Shown here piece after piece: positions 39,559 through 49,275 of a stretch of DNA of 64,000 nt. The notes under the pieces are model-generated. The model saw only the letters and a program-made list of their open reading frames with translations, had not been told where the DNA came from and ran no database searches. Source of the stretch: Leptospira saintgironsiae (GTDB taxonomy: Bacteria; Spirochaetota; Leptospiria; Leptospirales; Leptospiraceae). The DNA lies in NCBI RefSeq assembly GCF_002811765.1, contig NZ_NPDR01000003.1, positions 487,161 through 551,160 on the forward strand, given 5' to 3'. Positions within the stretch are counted from its first letter, which is position 1; each line of letters begins with the position of its first letter. The position numbers were made by a program, and so were the translations under genes.

Positions 39559-40521
39559 ATGTCCGTTCCAGGAATCAATGTATCTAATATTCTAAAAGAC
39601 CATCCCGAATTAGGTTTAAAACTAATCGCAGGCGAAAATGGACTTCAAAATCGGATCCATAGTTCTGAGATCAATAGACCCGGTCTTTCACTCACAGGCT
39701 TTTACGAAAGTTTTGCCCATGATCGTATCCAAATTTTTGGAAAAGGAGAATGGGCATACATCACTTCTAAAGAGGGTGAGGATATGGAAAAACTCGCTGC
39801 AGATTTTTTCCATTTTCATTTGAATTGTATTATATTCACTCATGGGAATGTTCCTCCTCCTATCTTTGTAGAATATTGCGATCGTTTGAATATCCCACTT
39901 TTAGGTTCGGATGTTTCTACTCATAAATTTATTACACTCATTTCTCAGATTTTAGACAGAAGTCTCGCCCCTAGAACAATGAGGCACGGGGTACTAATCG
40001 AAGTATTCGGGATTGGTATACTTCTCTCGGGTAAAAGTGGTGTAGGTAAAAGTGAAACTGCACTCGAACTGATAGAAAGAGGACACCGCTTAGTCGCAGA
40101 CGATATGGTGGAGATCAGAAGACTTTCAGAAAGTTATCTAATAGGAACTTGTTCTGACCTTCTTCGCCACCATATGGAAATCAGAGGATTAGGAATTCTA
40201 AATATAAAGGATATATTTGGAATTGGATCCGTAAGAGATCATAAACTTATAGAATTAATTATCCATTTAGAAGAATGGACAGAAGAAAAAGAATTCGATC
40301 GTACTGGACTCGAAAACAGAACGGAAGAAGTTTTAGGAGTAAATATTTCTTTGATCAAACTTCCAGTTCGACCAGGAAGAAATATTCCAATCATCGTAGA
40401 AACCGCTGCAATGAACCAAAGATTAAAAAAACTGGGAAAGAATGCAGCGGCGGAATTCAGCCAAAAATTAAATATCTATCTACAGCAAGGAAAAGTTGAA
40501 AGAAATCCACCTCAAAATTAA
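39559..40521 (+). CDS. hprK: HPr kinase/phosphorylase
   Basis: A 320-aa enzyme that phosphorylates and dephosphorylates HPr on its regulatory serine. Walker A GKSGVGKS is at residues 158-165, followed by ERGHRLVADD and the family signature MEIRGLGILNIKDIFG. The N-terminal domain (1-130) is also present. It overlaps ptsH by 26 nt. In spirochetes and proteobacteria this pair usually works in regulation rather than sugar uptake. Confidence 0.95.
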   Translation: MSVPGINVSNILKDHPELGLKLIAGENGLQNRIHSSEINRPGLSLTGFYESFAHDRIQIFGKGEWAYITSKEGEDMEKLAADFFHFHLNCIIFTHGNVPPPIFVEYCDRLNIPLLGSDVSTHKFITLISQILDRSLAPRTMRHGVLIEVFGIGILLSGKSGVGKSETALELIERGHRLVADDMVEIRRLSESYLIGTCSDLLRHHMEIRGLGILNIKDIFGIGSVRDHKLIELIIHLEEWTEEKEFDRTGLENRTEEVLGVNISLIKLPVRPGRNIPIIVETAAMNQRLKKLGKNAAAEFSQKLNIYLQQGKVERNPPQN

Positions 40522-40762
40522 CGAAAACGGCGCAGGGATGCATGCTCGTCCCGCCTCAGTCTTTGTGAATTGCGCGGCAAAATACTCCTGCGAAGTTCTA
40601 GTCTCCAAAGACGGAGTAGAAGTGAACGGCAAAAGTATCATGGGACTCATGATGTTAGCCTTAGCACCAGGTCAGGAATTTTCCATCAAAACAGAAGGCG
40701 CTCAGGAAGAAGAAGCAGCGGATGCTCTAGCTAAATTAGTGGAAGGCGATTTTGCAATATGA
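40496..40762 (+). CDS. ptsH: HPr phosphocarrier protein
   Basis: An 88-aa HPr with both phosphorylation sites: H16 in GMHARPAS (enzyme I site) and S47 in NGKSIMGLMML (HprK site). TTG start inside hprK. No enzyme I or II gene is nearby, so sugar transport is not implied here. It may act as a signalling protein for the sigma-54 cluster. It overlaps the next gene by 4 nt. Confidence 0.95.
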   Translation: MKEIHLKINENGAGMHARPASVFVNCAAKYSCEVLVSKDGVEVNGKSIMGLMMLALAPGQEFSIKTEGAQEEEAADALAKLVEGDFAI

Positions 40763-42558
40763 AATGGTTTCCATTCCGAATAGAAGAGGAGAATCGATAT
40801 TATATTCGAGATCTTCTGATTTTATCCGGAGTGATCTCTTTAGCAGTACTCGCTGCTGAGTTAATCCATTTTAGAAATTCAGAAAATATAGATATAGTAG
40901 ATCGGATGCTGATCTATGTATATTATACTGTTCCCTTAGTCGTATTATTCCTAGTCATTTCCTATTTTTATAGGAACCGTAGAAATTTAGAAACAGGCCG
41001 ACTTAAAAGTTCCATTCGTTATAGACTTTCTCTTTCCTTTTTGTTCATTGCAATGCTTCCTTCCTTTCCCGTATTTTTACTCACTTCTAATGTAATAGGA
41101 AAAGTATTCGAAGGATTTTACGGCTTGGATATTGCCCAAGCACTAGAAGCGGGAGATCATTTTGTTCGAAAGGAATTGGACCTTGAAAAGAATAATCTAT
41201 TAGAAAAAGCTAAATTATTCAGGAATTTAGTCCAAAGACAAAATCCGAACCCGAATCTACTCACAAACCGAGCAAATGAATTAGATCTGATTTCCAATCC
41301 CAATTATTACGTGGGATGGTACGAAAATAATATTCCTATTCTTGAAAATAGATCTTTAAAATTGACAATTTCACCTGAAGAATTTGCAAGTTTTGGATCA
41401 GAAGAAGATATTTCCGAAAAGCTGGCCTTAAGTCAAACTTTAGGATTTTATCTACTCAAGATAGATTCCTCTAATCCCGCAAAATTTTTGATATTAGGAA
41501 AACGTGTTTTTCAAGGAGAAGAATCCAGAGCATACTCTTTTATCAATACTCGAAAGAACTATATCACTGCAGATTTAGCAAAAGAAAAACTTCCTTATGA
41601 AGTTAGACTTACTATTACATTACTGACTGTATTTGCATTTCTACTTTCTATCTTCTTCTCACTTGTATTCGCTCGAAAAATTTCAAGACCGATCATAGAT
41701 CTTGCAAACGCCACACAAAAAGTCTCCTTAGGAGATACTGATATCAATCTTCCACTTACGGAAGGAGGAGAGATAGGTGCATTGGTAGAATCTTTTAACC
41801 AAATGGTAAAAGATCTAAAATCCAAAAACGAAGAGCTGATGCATACCCAAAGGATTGCGGCCTGGAAAGAAGTAGCACAGAGAATGGCCCATGAGATCAA
41901 AAATCCTCTCACTCCAATCCAACTTTCTGCTGAAAGAATAAGAAGAAAATTAAACTCAAGTGTCCCTGAAGAATTCCAAGAGATCGTAACCAAAGGAAGC
42001 GAAACTATAGTCGGTCAGGTAAAAATTTTGGAACATCTGGTAAATGAATTCTCAGAATTTGCGAGAATGCCAGCACCTAGATTGATCAACCAACATCTGG
42101 AACCTGTCGTTCTAGAAAGTGCAAAACTTTTCGAACATACACCTGGGATCCAAATAGAACTCAACTTCGCCAAAAATTTGCCTGAAATCTTTTTGGACAA
42201 AAAACTGTTTTTAGGGATCATGAACAATCTTTTCAAAAATGCAGTGGAAGCGATAGAAAAGAGAAGACAAAGAGGCGACTCAGGATCTCTCCAAGGAAAA
42301 GTCCGTATTTCCACTATGCTTGAAAAAAGGATCATGAGACGTTCAGTGGTTTTACTTGTGGAAGATAATGGGATAGGAGTTTCTCAAGAATACAGATCCA
42401 AGGTTTTTGAACCTTATTATTCCACCAAGGACGAACATGTCTCAGGGATAGGACTTGCAATCGTCCAAAAAACGGTGATCGATCATAACGGTCATATTTC
42501 TATGGACTCTTCCGAATTAGGCGGATGTAAATTTAGGATAGAACTTCCGGTAGCTTAG
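40759..42558 (+). CDS. NtrY-like membrane histidine kinase
   Basis: A 599-aa kinase with three N-terminal membrane helices (about 10-32, 45-70, 95-115), a periplasmic sensor (about 115-275), a further helix (about 280-305), HAMP (RPIIDLANATQKVSLGDTDI), HisKA of the Ntr type (QRMAHEIKNPLTPIQLSAER) and HATPase (VEDNGIGVSQEYR, GIGLAIV). There is no clear PAS between HAMP and HisKA. Directly followed by its NtrX-type regulator with no gap. Signal unknown; envelope or redox state is plausible given the LPS genes upstream. Confidence 0.9.
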   Translation: MKWFPFRIEEENRYYIRDLLILSGVISLAVLAAELIHFRNSENIDIVDRMLIYVYYTVPLVVLFLVISYFYRNRRNLETGRLKSSIRYRLSLSFLFIAMLPSFPVFLLTSNVIGKVFEGFYGLDIAQALEAGDHFVRKELDLEKNNLLEKAKLFRNLVQRQNPNPNLLTNRANELDLISNPNYYVGWYENNIPILENRSLKLTISPEEFASFGSEEDISEKLALSQTLGFYLLKIDSSNPAKFLILGKRVFQGEESRAYSFINTRKNYITADLAKEKLPYEVRLTITLLTVFAFLLSIFFSLVFARKISRPIIDLANATQKVSLGDTDINLPLTEGGEIGALVESFNQMVKDLKSKNEELMHTQRIAAWKEVAQRMAHEIKNPLTPIQLSAERIRRKLNSSVPEEFQEIVTKGSETIVGQVKILEHLVNEFSEFARMPAPRLINQHLEPVVLESAKLFEHTPGIQIELNFAKNLPEIFLDKKLFLGIMNNLFKNAVEAIEKRRQRGDSGSLQGKVRISTMLEKRIMRRSVVLLVEDNGIGVSQEYRSKVFEPYYSTKDEHVSGIGLAIVQKTVIDHNGHISMDSSELGGCKFRIELPVA

Positions 42559-43902
42559 ATGAGAATATTCATAGTAGACGACGAACCGGAAATCCGTAAA
42601 TCCCTCCAAGATATTTTGGAAGATGAGAATTATGAAGCGGAACAATTTTCATCCGGCAAAAACTTCTTAAAACATCTTAAGATAGAAAGACCAAGTTTAG
42701 TTTTATTAGATGTTTGGCTTGGAAAAGAAGACGGTCTTAGTATTTTAGATGAGATCAAAAAAATTTACCCAACTGTTCCGGTTGTTATGATCTCTGGACA
42801 TGGCACAATAGAACTCGCCGTTCAAGCCACCAAAAAAGGTGCTCTAAACTTTTTAGAAAAACCTTTATCCATCGCAAAAGTTTTAGAAGCGGTAGAAGAA
42901 GCATTAGTATATTCAGAAAAATGGGAATCTTCTGAAATCAAACTAGAATCAGATGAAATTTTAGGAAATTCTCCTGCCATCCAAAAAGTAAAATTCTCTA
43001 TAGCTCAGGCTGCAGCGACAAATGCCAGAGTGTTTATCTATGGAGAAAATGGGACAGGAAAGGAATTAGTTGCTAAAACTATATTCAAAAATTCTAAAAG
43101 AAAAGACCAACCATTCGTGGAAGTCAACTGCGCCGCTCTTCCGGAAGAATTGATAGAATCTGAACTTTTCGGTTATGCAAAAGGAGCATTCACTGGTGCC
43201 ACAGACACAAGGATCGGAAAATTCGAGGCCGCCAACGGAGGCACCTTATTTTTAGATGAGATCTGTGATATGTCCTTATCTACCCAAGCAAAAGTGCTTC
43301 GCATCCTACAAGAGCAAAGATTTGAAAAGTTAGGAAGCACAGAACAAGTTTCTGTGGATGTTAGAATTATTGCCGCCACAAATATCCCAGTAGAAGAAGC
43401 GATCAAAGAAGGAAAATTCAGAGAAGATCTATATTATAGATTAAATGTAATCCCAATCGTAATTCCTCCATTAAGAGATCGTAAATCTGATATTCCATTA
43501 CTTGTAGATCATTACGTCAGACAAACAATCTCTGAGAATAACCTTACCCCTAAGATCATTGAAAAAGAAGCGGTTTCCATTTTAGAAAACCATTTCTGGC
43601 CAGGGAATATCAGAGAACTAAAAAATGTGATCGAAAGACTTTGTATCATGACTGTAAGCGATATTATCCGAGCCCAAGATGTTAAGGACTCCATGACAGG
43701 TTTCGTAAAAGCAAACGATCTTGTGAAAAAAGGGGACTTCAAAAAAGCAAAAGAAGAATTTGAGAAACAATATATTCTAAAAACATTACAGACAAACGAA
43801 GGAAATGTTTCCAAAACTTCCAAGGCACTTGGAATAGAAAGATCTCACTTATACAGAAAAATGAAATCTTTAGGAATACAGGCGGAGGATATCCATGACT
43901 AA
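42559..43902 (+). CDS. NtrX/NtrC-family sigma-54-dependent response regulator
   Basis: A 447-aa activator. The receiver domain has phospho-acceptor D51 (LLDVWLGKEDG). The AAA+ domain has Walker A GENGTGKELVAK, the sigma-54 contact loop GAFTGA and Walker B-like GGTLFLDEI. The C-terminal Fis-type HTH reads NVSKTSKALGIERSHLYRKM. All motifs needed to activate sigma-54 promoters are present. It is adjacent to the kinase and four genes from rpoN. The stop overlaps the next gene by 8 nt. Confidence 0.94.
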   Translation: MRIFIVDDEPEIRKSLQDILEDENYEAEQFSSGKNFLKHLKIERPSLVLLDVWLGKEDGLSILDEIKKIYPTVPVVMISGHGTIELAVQATKKGALNFLEKPLSIAKVLEAVEEALVYSEKWESSEIKLESDEILGNSPAIQKVKFSIAQAAATNARVFIYGENGTGKELVAKTIFKNSKRKDQPFVEVNCAALPEELIESELFGYAKGAFTGATDTRIGKFEAANGGTLFLDEICDMSLSTQAKVLRILQEQRFEKLGSTEQVSVDVRIIAATNIPVEEAIKEGKFREDLYYRLNVIPIVIPPLRDRKSDIPLLVDHYVRQTISENNLTPKIIEKEAVSILENHFWPGNIRELKNVIERLCIMTVSDIIRAQDVKDSMTGFVKANDLVKKGDFKKAKEEFEKQYILKTLQTNEGNVSKTSKALGIERSHLYRKMKSLGIQAEDIHD

Positions 43903-44734
43903 GCCTGGAATTTTTCAGGAACTAAAGGGAATTCTACAGGACTTTAAATTTTTAGTCCAAAAAGGAGAATTCCCAATCATACGCAGACAGGGAGAAAAAG
44001 ATCCCGGCGATCTTGACCTGGAATGGAAAGATTCTTGGGATTGGTCCTCAATTGGATCCAAAAAGGAAACATCTGTCCCTGGGATACAAATGAGGATTCC
44101 TCCTAAAAAAGAGGACAGAAACTTCTCCTGTAAATTATGCTCCGATAGACTTAGCGCAGTCCGCCATTTTATCATCAGAGGTAGAAAGAAAATATTAGTA
44201 CTCCATTATACTGGTGAAACAATCTCTGGAAAAGAATCTTATGTAAAAACTTCTCCTTTAAAAATTTTTAGGACAAGCGAAGCAGAAGATATATTCGACA
44301 GAATGATCCAAAAAGTATTTGGATTTACTATGAAGGAGTTCTATTTCCAAGAATTCCCAGGATGTTTATTTTCCCAAGACAGATCTAATGAAGAAGATTG
44401 GAAAAGAAGAACTCAAAATTGCAAAGTCCAAGTGCAAGAAACCATCCAAGAAGAAGGGATCCAAGGAATTATACTCTTAGGCGCTGCTGCAACTTTATAT
44501 TTTGGAAAAGAAGAAGCACTCAAACAAATGGGAAAAACTTTAGAATTCCAGCTCGGGGTCCCTATGGTAGTGCTTCGTTCTCCTGAAGCGATTTTGGCGG
44601 CAGAACAAAAAAGAAAGTCCAGCAAAGCCGATTCTACAGAATTCCAAGAAGCCAAGAAGAAGGAAATAGAAGTCAAAGAAAGTATCCTCTCCCAACTCGG
44701 GATCTTTCATCAGGAGATTAAAGAAAAAATTTGA
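43895..44734 (+). CDS. Degenerate uracil-DNA glycosylase family-4-like protein
   Basis: A 279-aa protein with exactly four cysteines, C79, C82, C157 and C176, in the order and context of the [4Fe-4S] ligands of family-4 UDGs (C-x2-C-SDR; FPGCLFSQDR; NCKVQVQ), followed by GIQGIILLGAAAT, which matches the family's VIxxLGxxAA strand. The catalytic motif normally GEAPG reads LHYTGET, and the C-terminal HPS motif reads LRSPEAI, so the active site looks lost. A long basic/acidic tail (235-279) follows. It sits between ntrX and priA, overlapping both. Function unknown; DNA binding via an Fe-S fold is plausible. Confidence 0.6.
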   Translation: MTKPGIFQELKGILQDFKFLVQKGEFPIIRRQGEKDPGDLDLEWKDSWDWSSIGSKKETSVPGIQMRIPPKKEDRNFSCKLCSDRLSAVRHFIIRGRKKILVLHYTGETISGKESYVKTSPLKIFRTSEAEDIFDRMIQKVFGFTMKEFYFQEFPGCLFSQDRSNEEDWKRRTQNCKVQVQETIQEEGIQGIILLGAAATLYFGKEEALKQMGKTLEFQLGVPMVVLRSPEAILAAEQKRKSSKADSTEFQEAKKKEIEVKESILSQLGIFHQEIKEKI

Positions 44735-46674
44735 TCCAATACGCAGAACTAGCCTTCGATCTTCCTATCTTAGAAGACACATTTACTTACGAGGTTCCTC
44801 CAGGCGCCCAAGTCGGAATGAGGGTAGAGGCCAAACTTAGAGGAAGAAAAGAAGAAGGGATCATATTATCTTTACATCATAATGAACCGAGCTACGAAGT
44901 TCTACAAGTAGATCGGGTCATAGACAAAACTCCAATCATCAACGATGAACAGATTGGGCTCGCATATTGGGTAAAAGAACAATATCTCGCATCACTTGGG
45001 GAATGTATCCACAAGATGATCCCTTCCGGAAGAAGACATTCTAAAGTAAAACTTACAGAAGGACTCACTGCCTCCGAACCTTTTAAATTAAATGAAGAGC
45101 AAGAAAAAGCTTACCAAAACATCAAATCAGATTTTGGAAAAGATTCTATACACCTTTTATTTGGAATTACCGGAAGTGGAAAAACAGAAGTATATCTACA
45201 TTTGATCCGGGATATTTTGCAAAACTCAAACAAAGGAGTTTTACTCTTAGTTCCAGAAATTGGTCTGACCTATCATATTATACGTAAATTAGAAGCGGTC
45301 TTTCCTGGACAAATTGCATTATTACATTCTGCTTTGAAGGTATCAGAAAGATTCAAAGCATATACGGACCTTCTACAAGGCAAAAAAAGGATCGCAGTAG
45401 GAACAAGATCCGCTGTGTTTGCACCCATCTCAAATTTGGGACTGGTCATCATAGACGAAGAGCATGATGGATCTTTTAAAGAACATTCTACTCCAAGATA
45501 TCATGCAAGACAGGTTGCTTTACAAAGATGCAGACAGAATAAAGCAGTCTTAGTTTTAGGATCAGCAACTCCTTCTTTAGAAGTATATCATCTTGCTAAA
45601 ACAGGAAAAATTGGCCTGCAAATCTTAACCAAAAGACCTGGAACTGCTAAACCACCAAAAGTTCGGATAGAAGAAAATAAAAAAGATGCAAGGTTACTCG
45701 GTTCTGAACTTACATTTGCAATTAAGCAGAGATTGGATAAAAAAGAACAGGTCATTCTACTATTAAACAGAAGGGGATACAGCCCCTTAATTTATTCCGA
45801 AAAAGAAAAAACGTACATTCCATGTCCGAATTGTACATCTCATCTATGTTATCATAAAAAAGGTACCGTTATCTGTCACCTCTGTGGCTTTTCGGATTCT
45901 CTCCAAAGATTGGAAACTAAATTGGGGGAAAAGCTGATCATGATGGGAACGGGTACCCAAAAATTAGAGGAATTTCTGTTAGAAACTTTTCCGGGTGCAA
46001 AAGTAGAACGCCTCGATCAAGATTCTATCCAAGACAAAAGTGTTCTTACGGACGTGATAGGAAGACTGGTTGATGGTGAGATAGATATTCTCACCGGAAC
46101 ACAAATGATTTCTAAAGGTTTAGATGCTGCTCGAGTCACTCTAGTTGGAGTTTTAAACGCAGGGATAGGCTTAGGGCTTCCCGATTTTAGGGCTGGAGAA
46201 AGAGTATTTTCTCTTTTAACTCAAGTAGCGGGAAGAGCGGGTAGATCCGATCTTGCTGGAGAAGTTTTGATCGAAACAAATACTGTAGATCATCCTATTA
46301 TTCGAATGGCATTAGACCAAGACTATATTCGATTTTATGATTCAGAGATCAAAACAAGAGAGGAACTTTTTTATCCGCCATTCTCCAGATTGGTTCGTAT
46401 CTTATCCAGATCCAAGGATGAAAGTCTTTCTCTCAAAACAATTGAAGAAGTGCACCAAGTCCTAAAAAAACATTTGCCTGAACCGAATACTGTTGTGTTA
46501 GGCCCAGCTCCTTGTCCTTTCTATAAAATAGATGCAAACTTCAGAAATCATATACTCATCAAAACGACTGTGCAAAACAAGTGGAGAGAGATCTTAAAAA
46601 AGGAGATCAGGCCACTTAAAATTTCTAAAAACGTTTACCTGGAATTGGATTTTGATCCATTGGATCTTGTCTGA
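44731..46674 (+). CDS. priA: PriA, primosomal replication-restart helicase
   Basis: A 647-aa 3'-5' helicase that reloads the replisome at stalled forks. The N-terminal DNA-binding domain (1-100) is followed by Walker A GITGSGKTEVYLH, the DEEH box (VIIDEEHDGSFK), GSATPSLE and RRGYSPL. The zinc region keeps CPNC and CHLC pairs but the flanking two cysteine pairs found in E. coli are replaced (YSEKEK before; RLETKLG after). C-terminal motifs GTQMISKGLD and QVAGRAGRSD are intact. It is shorter than E. coli PriA (732 aa). Confidence 0.93.
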   Translation: MIQYAELAFDLPILEDTFTYEVPPGAQVGMRVEAKLRGRKEEGIILSLHHNEPSYEVLQVDRVIDKTPIINDEQIGLAYWVKEQYLASLGECIHKMIPSGRRHSKVKLTEGLTASEPFKLNEEQEKAYQNIKSDFGKDSIHLLFGITGSGKTEVYLHLIRDILQNSNKGVLLLVPEIGLTYHIIRKLEAVFPGQIALLHSALKVSERFKAYTDLLQGKKRIAVGTRSAVFAPISNLGLVIIDEEHDGSFKEHSTPRYHARQVALQRCRQNKAVLVLGSATPSLEVYHLAKTGKIGLQILTKRPGTAKPPKVRIEENKKDARLLGSELTFAIKQRLDKKEQVILLLNRRGYSPLIYSEKEKTYIPCPNCTSHLCYHKKGTVICHLCGFSDSLQRLETKLGEKLIMMGTGTQKLEEFLLETFPGAKVERLDQDSIQDKSVLTDVIGRLVDGEIDILTGTQMISKGLDAARVTLVGVLNAGIGLGLPDFRAGERVFSLLTQVAGRAGRSDLAGEVLIETNTVDHPIIRMALDQDYIRFYDSEIKTREELFYPPFSRLVRILSRSKDESLSLKTIEEVHQVLKKHLPEPNTVVLGPAPCPFYKIDANFRNHILIKTTVQNKWREILKKEIRPLKISKNVYLELDFDPLDLV

Positions 46675-47618
46675 TGAAAATTGCATTTTTTGGAACCCCA
46701 GAACCTTCTGCTAAACTTTTGCAGGCATTACTAAAAGAGCCTGATATCCAAGTACAATTCGTAGTCACAAATCCGGATCGTCCTAAAGGAAGAAGTAAAA
46801 CTCCAGTCCCAAGCCCAGTTAAAGAAGTGGCACTTGCAGCAAATCTTCCTGTATTCCAATACGAATCCATCAAGAAGGAAAAACAAGAAGCTCTCCAAAA
46901 CTTATCCAAGTTTGATGCGGAACTCTATGTTGTATTTGCTTACGGTTCTATTCTTCCTAAGGAAATTTTTTCTTATCCTAAATTCGGTTCTATCAATCTA
47001 CATGGTTCCATTCTTCCGGATTTAAGAGGTGCTTCTCCAGTCCAAACTTCTCTTTGGAAAGGTTATACTAAATCTGGGATCAGCATCCAGCATCTGGGAG
47101 AAAAAATGGATGAAGGCGATATTATCCGCATCCATGAAGTAGATGTAGATCTGGAAGATGATACCGGATCTCTTATGGAAAAGATCACCCAAGCAGGGAT
47201 CCAAAGTTTGATCCCTCTTTTGAAAGGCCCAAGGACTTCTCCTTTTGAAGCAATTCCCCAAGATAACTCCAAGGCAACTTATTGTACTAAAATCCAGGCA
47301 GAAGATAGAGTCCTGGATCTAAAACTTTCTGCTATTGAATTGCATAATCGAATTCGTGCTTTAAGTCCGGATCTGGGCGGATATTGCCGTTTTAGAGATA
47401 AACGAATGGTTTTATGGAAAACAAGGCCGGTAGATTTTTCTGAAACTTCGATTCATCCTGGTAAATTGAAACGAATGGACAAAAAGGCCCTTATTTTCCA
47501 GTGTGGAGATGGCCGTTTCTTAGAGATCCTTTCCGTTCAACCGGAAAATAAAAACAGAATGACTGTTGCGGATTTCATGAATGGTTTCCGTATTTCGGAC
47601 GAGGATCGTTTCGAGTGA
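46674..47618 (+). CDS. fmt: Methionyl-tRNA formyltransferase
   Basis: A 314-aa enzyme that formylates initiator Met-tRNA. Start MKIAFFGTPEPSAKLL, the catalytic region SINLHGSILPDLRGASPVQ and the acidic MDEGDI motif are typical; the C-terminal OB-like domain carries LHNRIRALSPDLGGY. It overlaps priA by one base and ends in a GTGA overlap with the PASTA gene. The usual partner gene def is not adjacent. Confidence 0.96.
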   Translation: MKIAFFGTPEPSAKLLQALLKEPDIQVQFVVTNPDRPKGRSKTPVPSPVKEVALAANLPVFQYESIKKEKQEALQNLSKFDAELYVVFAYGSILPKEIFSYPKFGSINLHGSILPDLRGASPVQTSLWKGYTKSGISIQHLGEKMDEGDIIRIHEVDVDLEDDTGSLMEKITQAGIQSLIPLLKGPRTSPFEAIPQDNSKATYCTKIQAEDRVLDLKLSAIELHNRIRALSPDLGGYCRFRDKRMVLWKTRPVDFSETSIHPGKLKRMDKKALIFQCGDGRFLEILSVQPENKNRMTVADFMNGFRISDEDRFE

Positions 47619-48619
47619 CCAAGGAAGAACTCCGCTCTAAATATCTCCCTATCGGGGGTTACTTTTTTTTCATCGCATTCGGCTTAGTAGTCTTCTTCAT
47701 AGCCGCCTTCTTAGTTGTATTCGTTCGTACCAAAAGCTCCACAATGGTAGTGATGCCTGATGTGGTAGGTAAACCGTACAACGAAGTGCATAACGAATTA
47801 ATGCGTCTCCAGTTGAAAGTCAGATTGGAGTCCAAACGTTATCCGGACAAAACAGATGGAATTATAATCTACCAATCCATTCGTCCTGGAAGAGAAGTGG
47901 AAGCAGGCTCCAAAGTTTCTCTTACAGTCAATATTGGTTTAGATCGAATTGATATGCCTAACTTAAAAGGGCAAAGTTTAGTCTCCGCTAAAAACTCCAT
48001 GGAAAAAGTTCTTTCTGGAGAAACTTACGTTTCTTTAACATTGGGTGGGATCACCTATGTAGAAGTGAAAGAAGGAGAACAACCTGACACTATAGTGGAC
48101 CAAATCCCGGAAGCTGGTAAAAATATTACCGCAGGTGAAAAAGTATTCTTACTGGTTACTAAACCTTCTACCAAGAAAAAGGAAGGTGAGCCTCAAGCAG
48201 GATTAGAATTTAAACCTGGTGATTCTTTCGCATTCGCTCAAAGAGCTTTAGTAAGGGCAAAAATTTCCTCCAAGGCAGAAGTGGTGGTCACCAAATTTCG
48301 CCCTGATAATGGAAAAATTGAATCTGTCCAAAAAGTTGGGAATGAATACAAGTTTAAGGTATTTTATTTCGAGCCGGAAGATAGGGTAGAAAGTGGATAC
48401 GAAAGTTTCGTATATGAAGCTCCTGAAAACGGAACCTATTCTTTAATCGTAAAAGATCAAAACGACGAAACCAAACAAATTGAAATCAGCGCTCCCACAA
48501 CCTACCAAGAGGGAGAAAAAATCCAGACTGTCTTTTACAGAACAGGAGACGTGACACTGGTTCTTTTGGACGATAAAGGTTCGAAAGTAAAATCCAAAGA
48601 CTACGAGAACGAATTTTGA
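47615..48619 (+). CDS. PASTA-domain membrane protein without kinase
   Basis: A 334-aa protein with one membrane helix (about 15-40). Two PASTA repeats follow, about 43-110 ([20 protein letters not shown]) and 112-190 ([20 protein letters not shown]). The C-terminal 140 residues (beta-rich, [20 protein letters not shown]) are unrecognised. PASTA domains bind peptidoglycan fragments or muropeptides and normally belong to Ser/Thr kinases or PBPs; here neither is attached. It is coupled to fmt and rpe by stop-start overlaps. Confidence 0.8.
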   Translation: MTKEELRSKYLPIGGYFFFIAFGLVVFFIAAFLVVFVRTKSSTMVVMPDVVGKPYNEVHNELMRLQLKVRLESKRYPDKTDGIIIYQSIRPGREVEAGSKVSLTVNIGLDRIDMPNLKGQSLVSAKNSMEKVLSGETYVSLTLGGITYVEVKEGEQPDTIVDQIPEAGKNITAGEKVFLLVTKPSTKKKEGEPQAGLEFKPGDSFAFAQRALVRAKISSKAEVVVTKFRPDNGKIESVQKVGNEYKFKVFYFEPEDRVESGYESFVYEAPENGTYSLIVKDQNDETKQIEISAPTTYQEGEKIQTVFYRTGDVTLVLLDDKGSKVKSKDYENEF

Positions 48620-49260
48620 AAATCTCTGCTTCTATCCTAGCCACCCAACTTACAGCACTTGCAAATACAGTTCCTAATTTTAAAAAAGAAGGAATCGACT
48701 TAGTCCATATGGACGTGATGGACGGAAATTTTGTGCCTCAGATCAGCTTCGGAGAAGCGGTCAATAAAGAGATCAAAGCAATGACTCAGATCCCACTGGA
48801 CGTTCACCTAATGGTGGAGAAGCCAGAAAATCATGTCCCGAAATACTATGAGCTGAATCCTTACTGCATTACTTTCCATGCGGAAACTACTCGTTTCCCA
48901 ATTCGTTTAGCTCAGGAAATAAAGAAGAATGGACCGAAAGTGGGAGTTTCTTTAAACCCCGGGACTCCAGTTTCTGCATTGGAAACACTTCTACCTTATA
49001 TTGATCTAGTACTCATAATGACTGTTGAGCCTGGATTCTACGGACAGAAATTCGTGGATGGGGGAATGGACAAGATCAGAAAGGTCAAGTCACTCATCTC
49101 TAATTATCCGATCGAGCTGGAAGTAGATGGGGGAGTCAATGATACGAATATCAAAGAACTCTCTCAAGCTGGTGTGGATATCTGCGTGGTGGGTGCCGGT
49201 TTATTCAAATCGGGAGACCCGAGCGAGAATGGTATCCGCTTAAAAGGCCTAGCAAAGTAA
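48616..49260 (+). CDS. rpe: Ribulose-phosphate 3-epimerase
   Basis: A 214-aa TIM-barrel enzyme interconverting ribulose-5-P and xylulose-5-P in the pentose phosphate pathway. Motifs: [55 protein letters not shown] and [12 protein letters not shown], with the metal-binding His, Asp and His residues visible. TTG start overlaps the PASTA gene stop. Confidence 0.95.
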   Translation: MKISASILATQLTALANTVPNFKKEGIDLVHMDVMDGNFVPQISFGEAVNKEIKAMTQIPLDVHLMVEKPENHVPKYYELNPYCITFHAETTRFPIRLAQEIKKNGPKVGVSLNPGTPVSALETLLPYIDLVLIMTVEPGFYGQKFVDGGMDKIRKVKSLISNYPIELEVDGGVNDTNIKELSQAGVDICVVGAGLFKSGDPSENGIRLKGLAK

Positions 49261-49275
49261 GTCTTTTATTAAATA

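Noticed and set aside
40496..40762. Sugar-transport PTS operon around ptsH
   Set aside because: No enzyme I, IIA, IIB or IIC gene is present; neighbours are sigma-54 and two-component genes.
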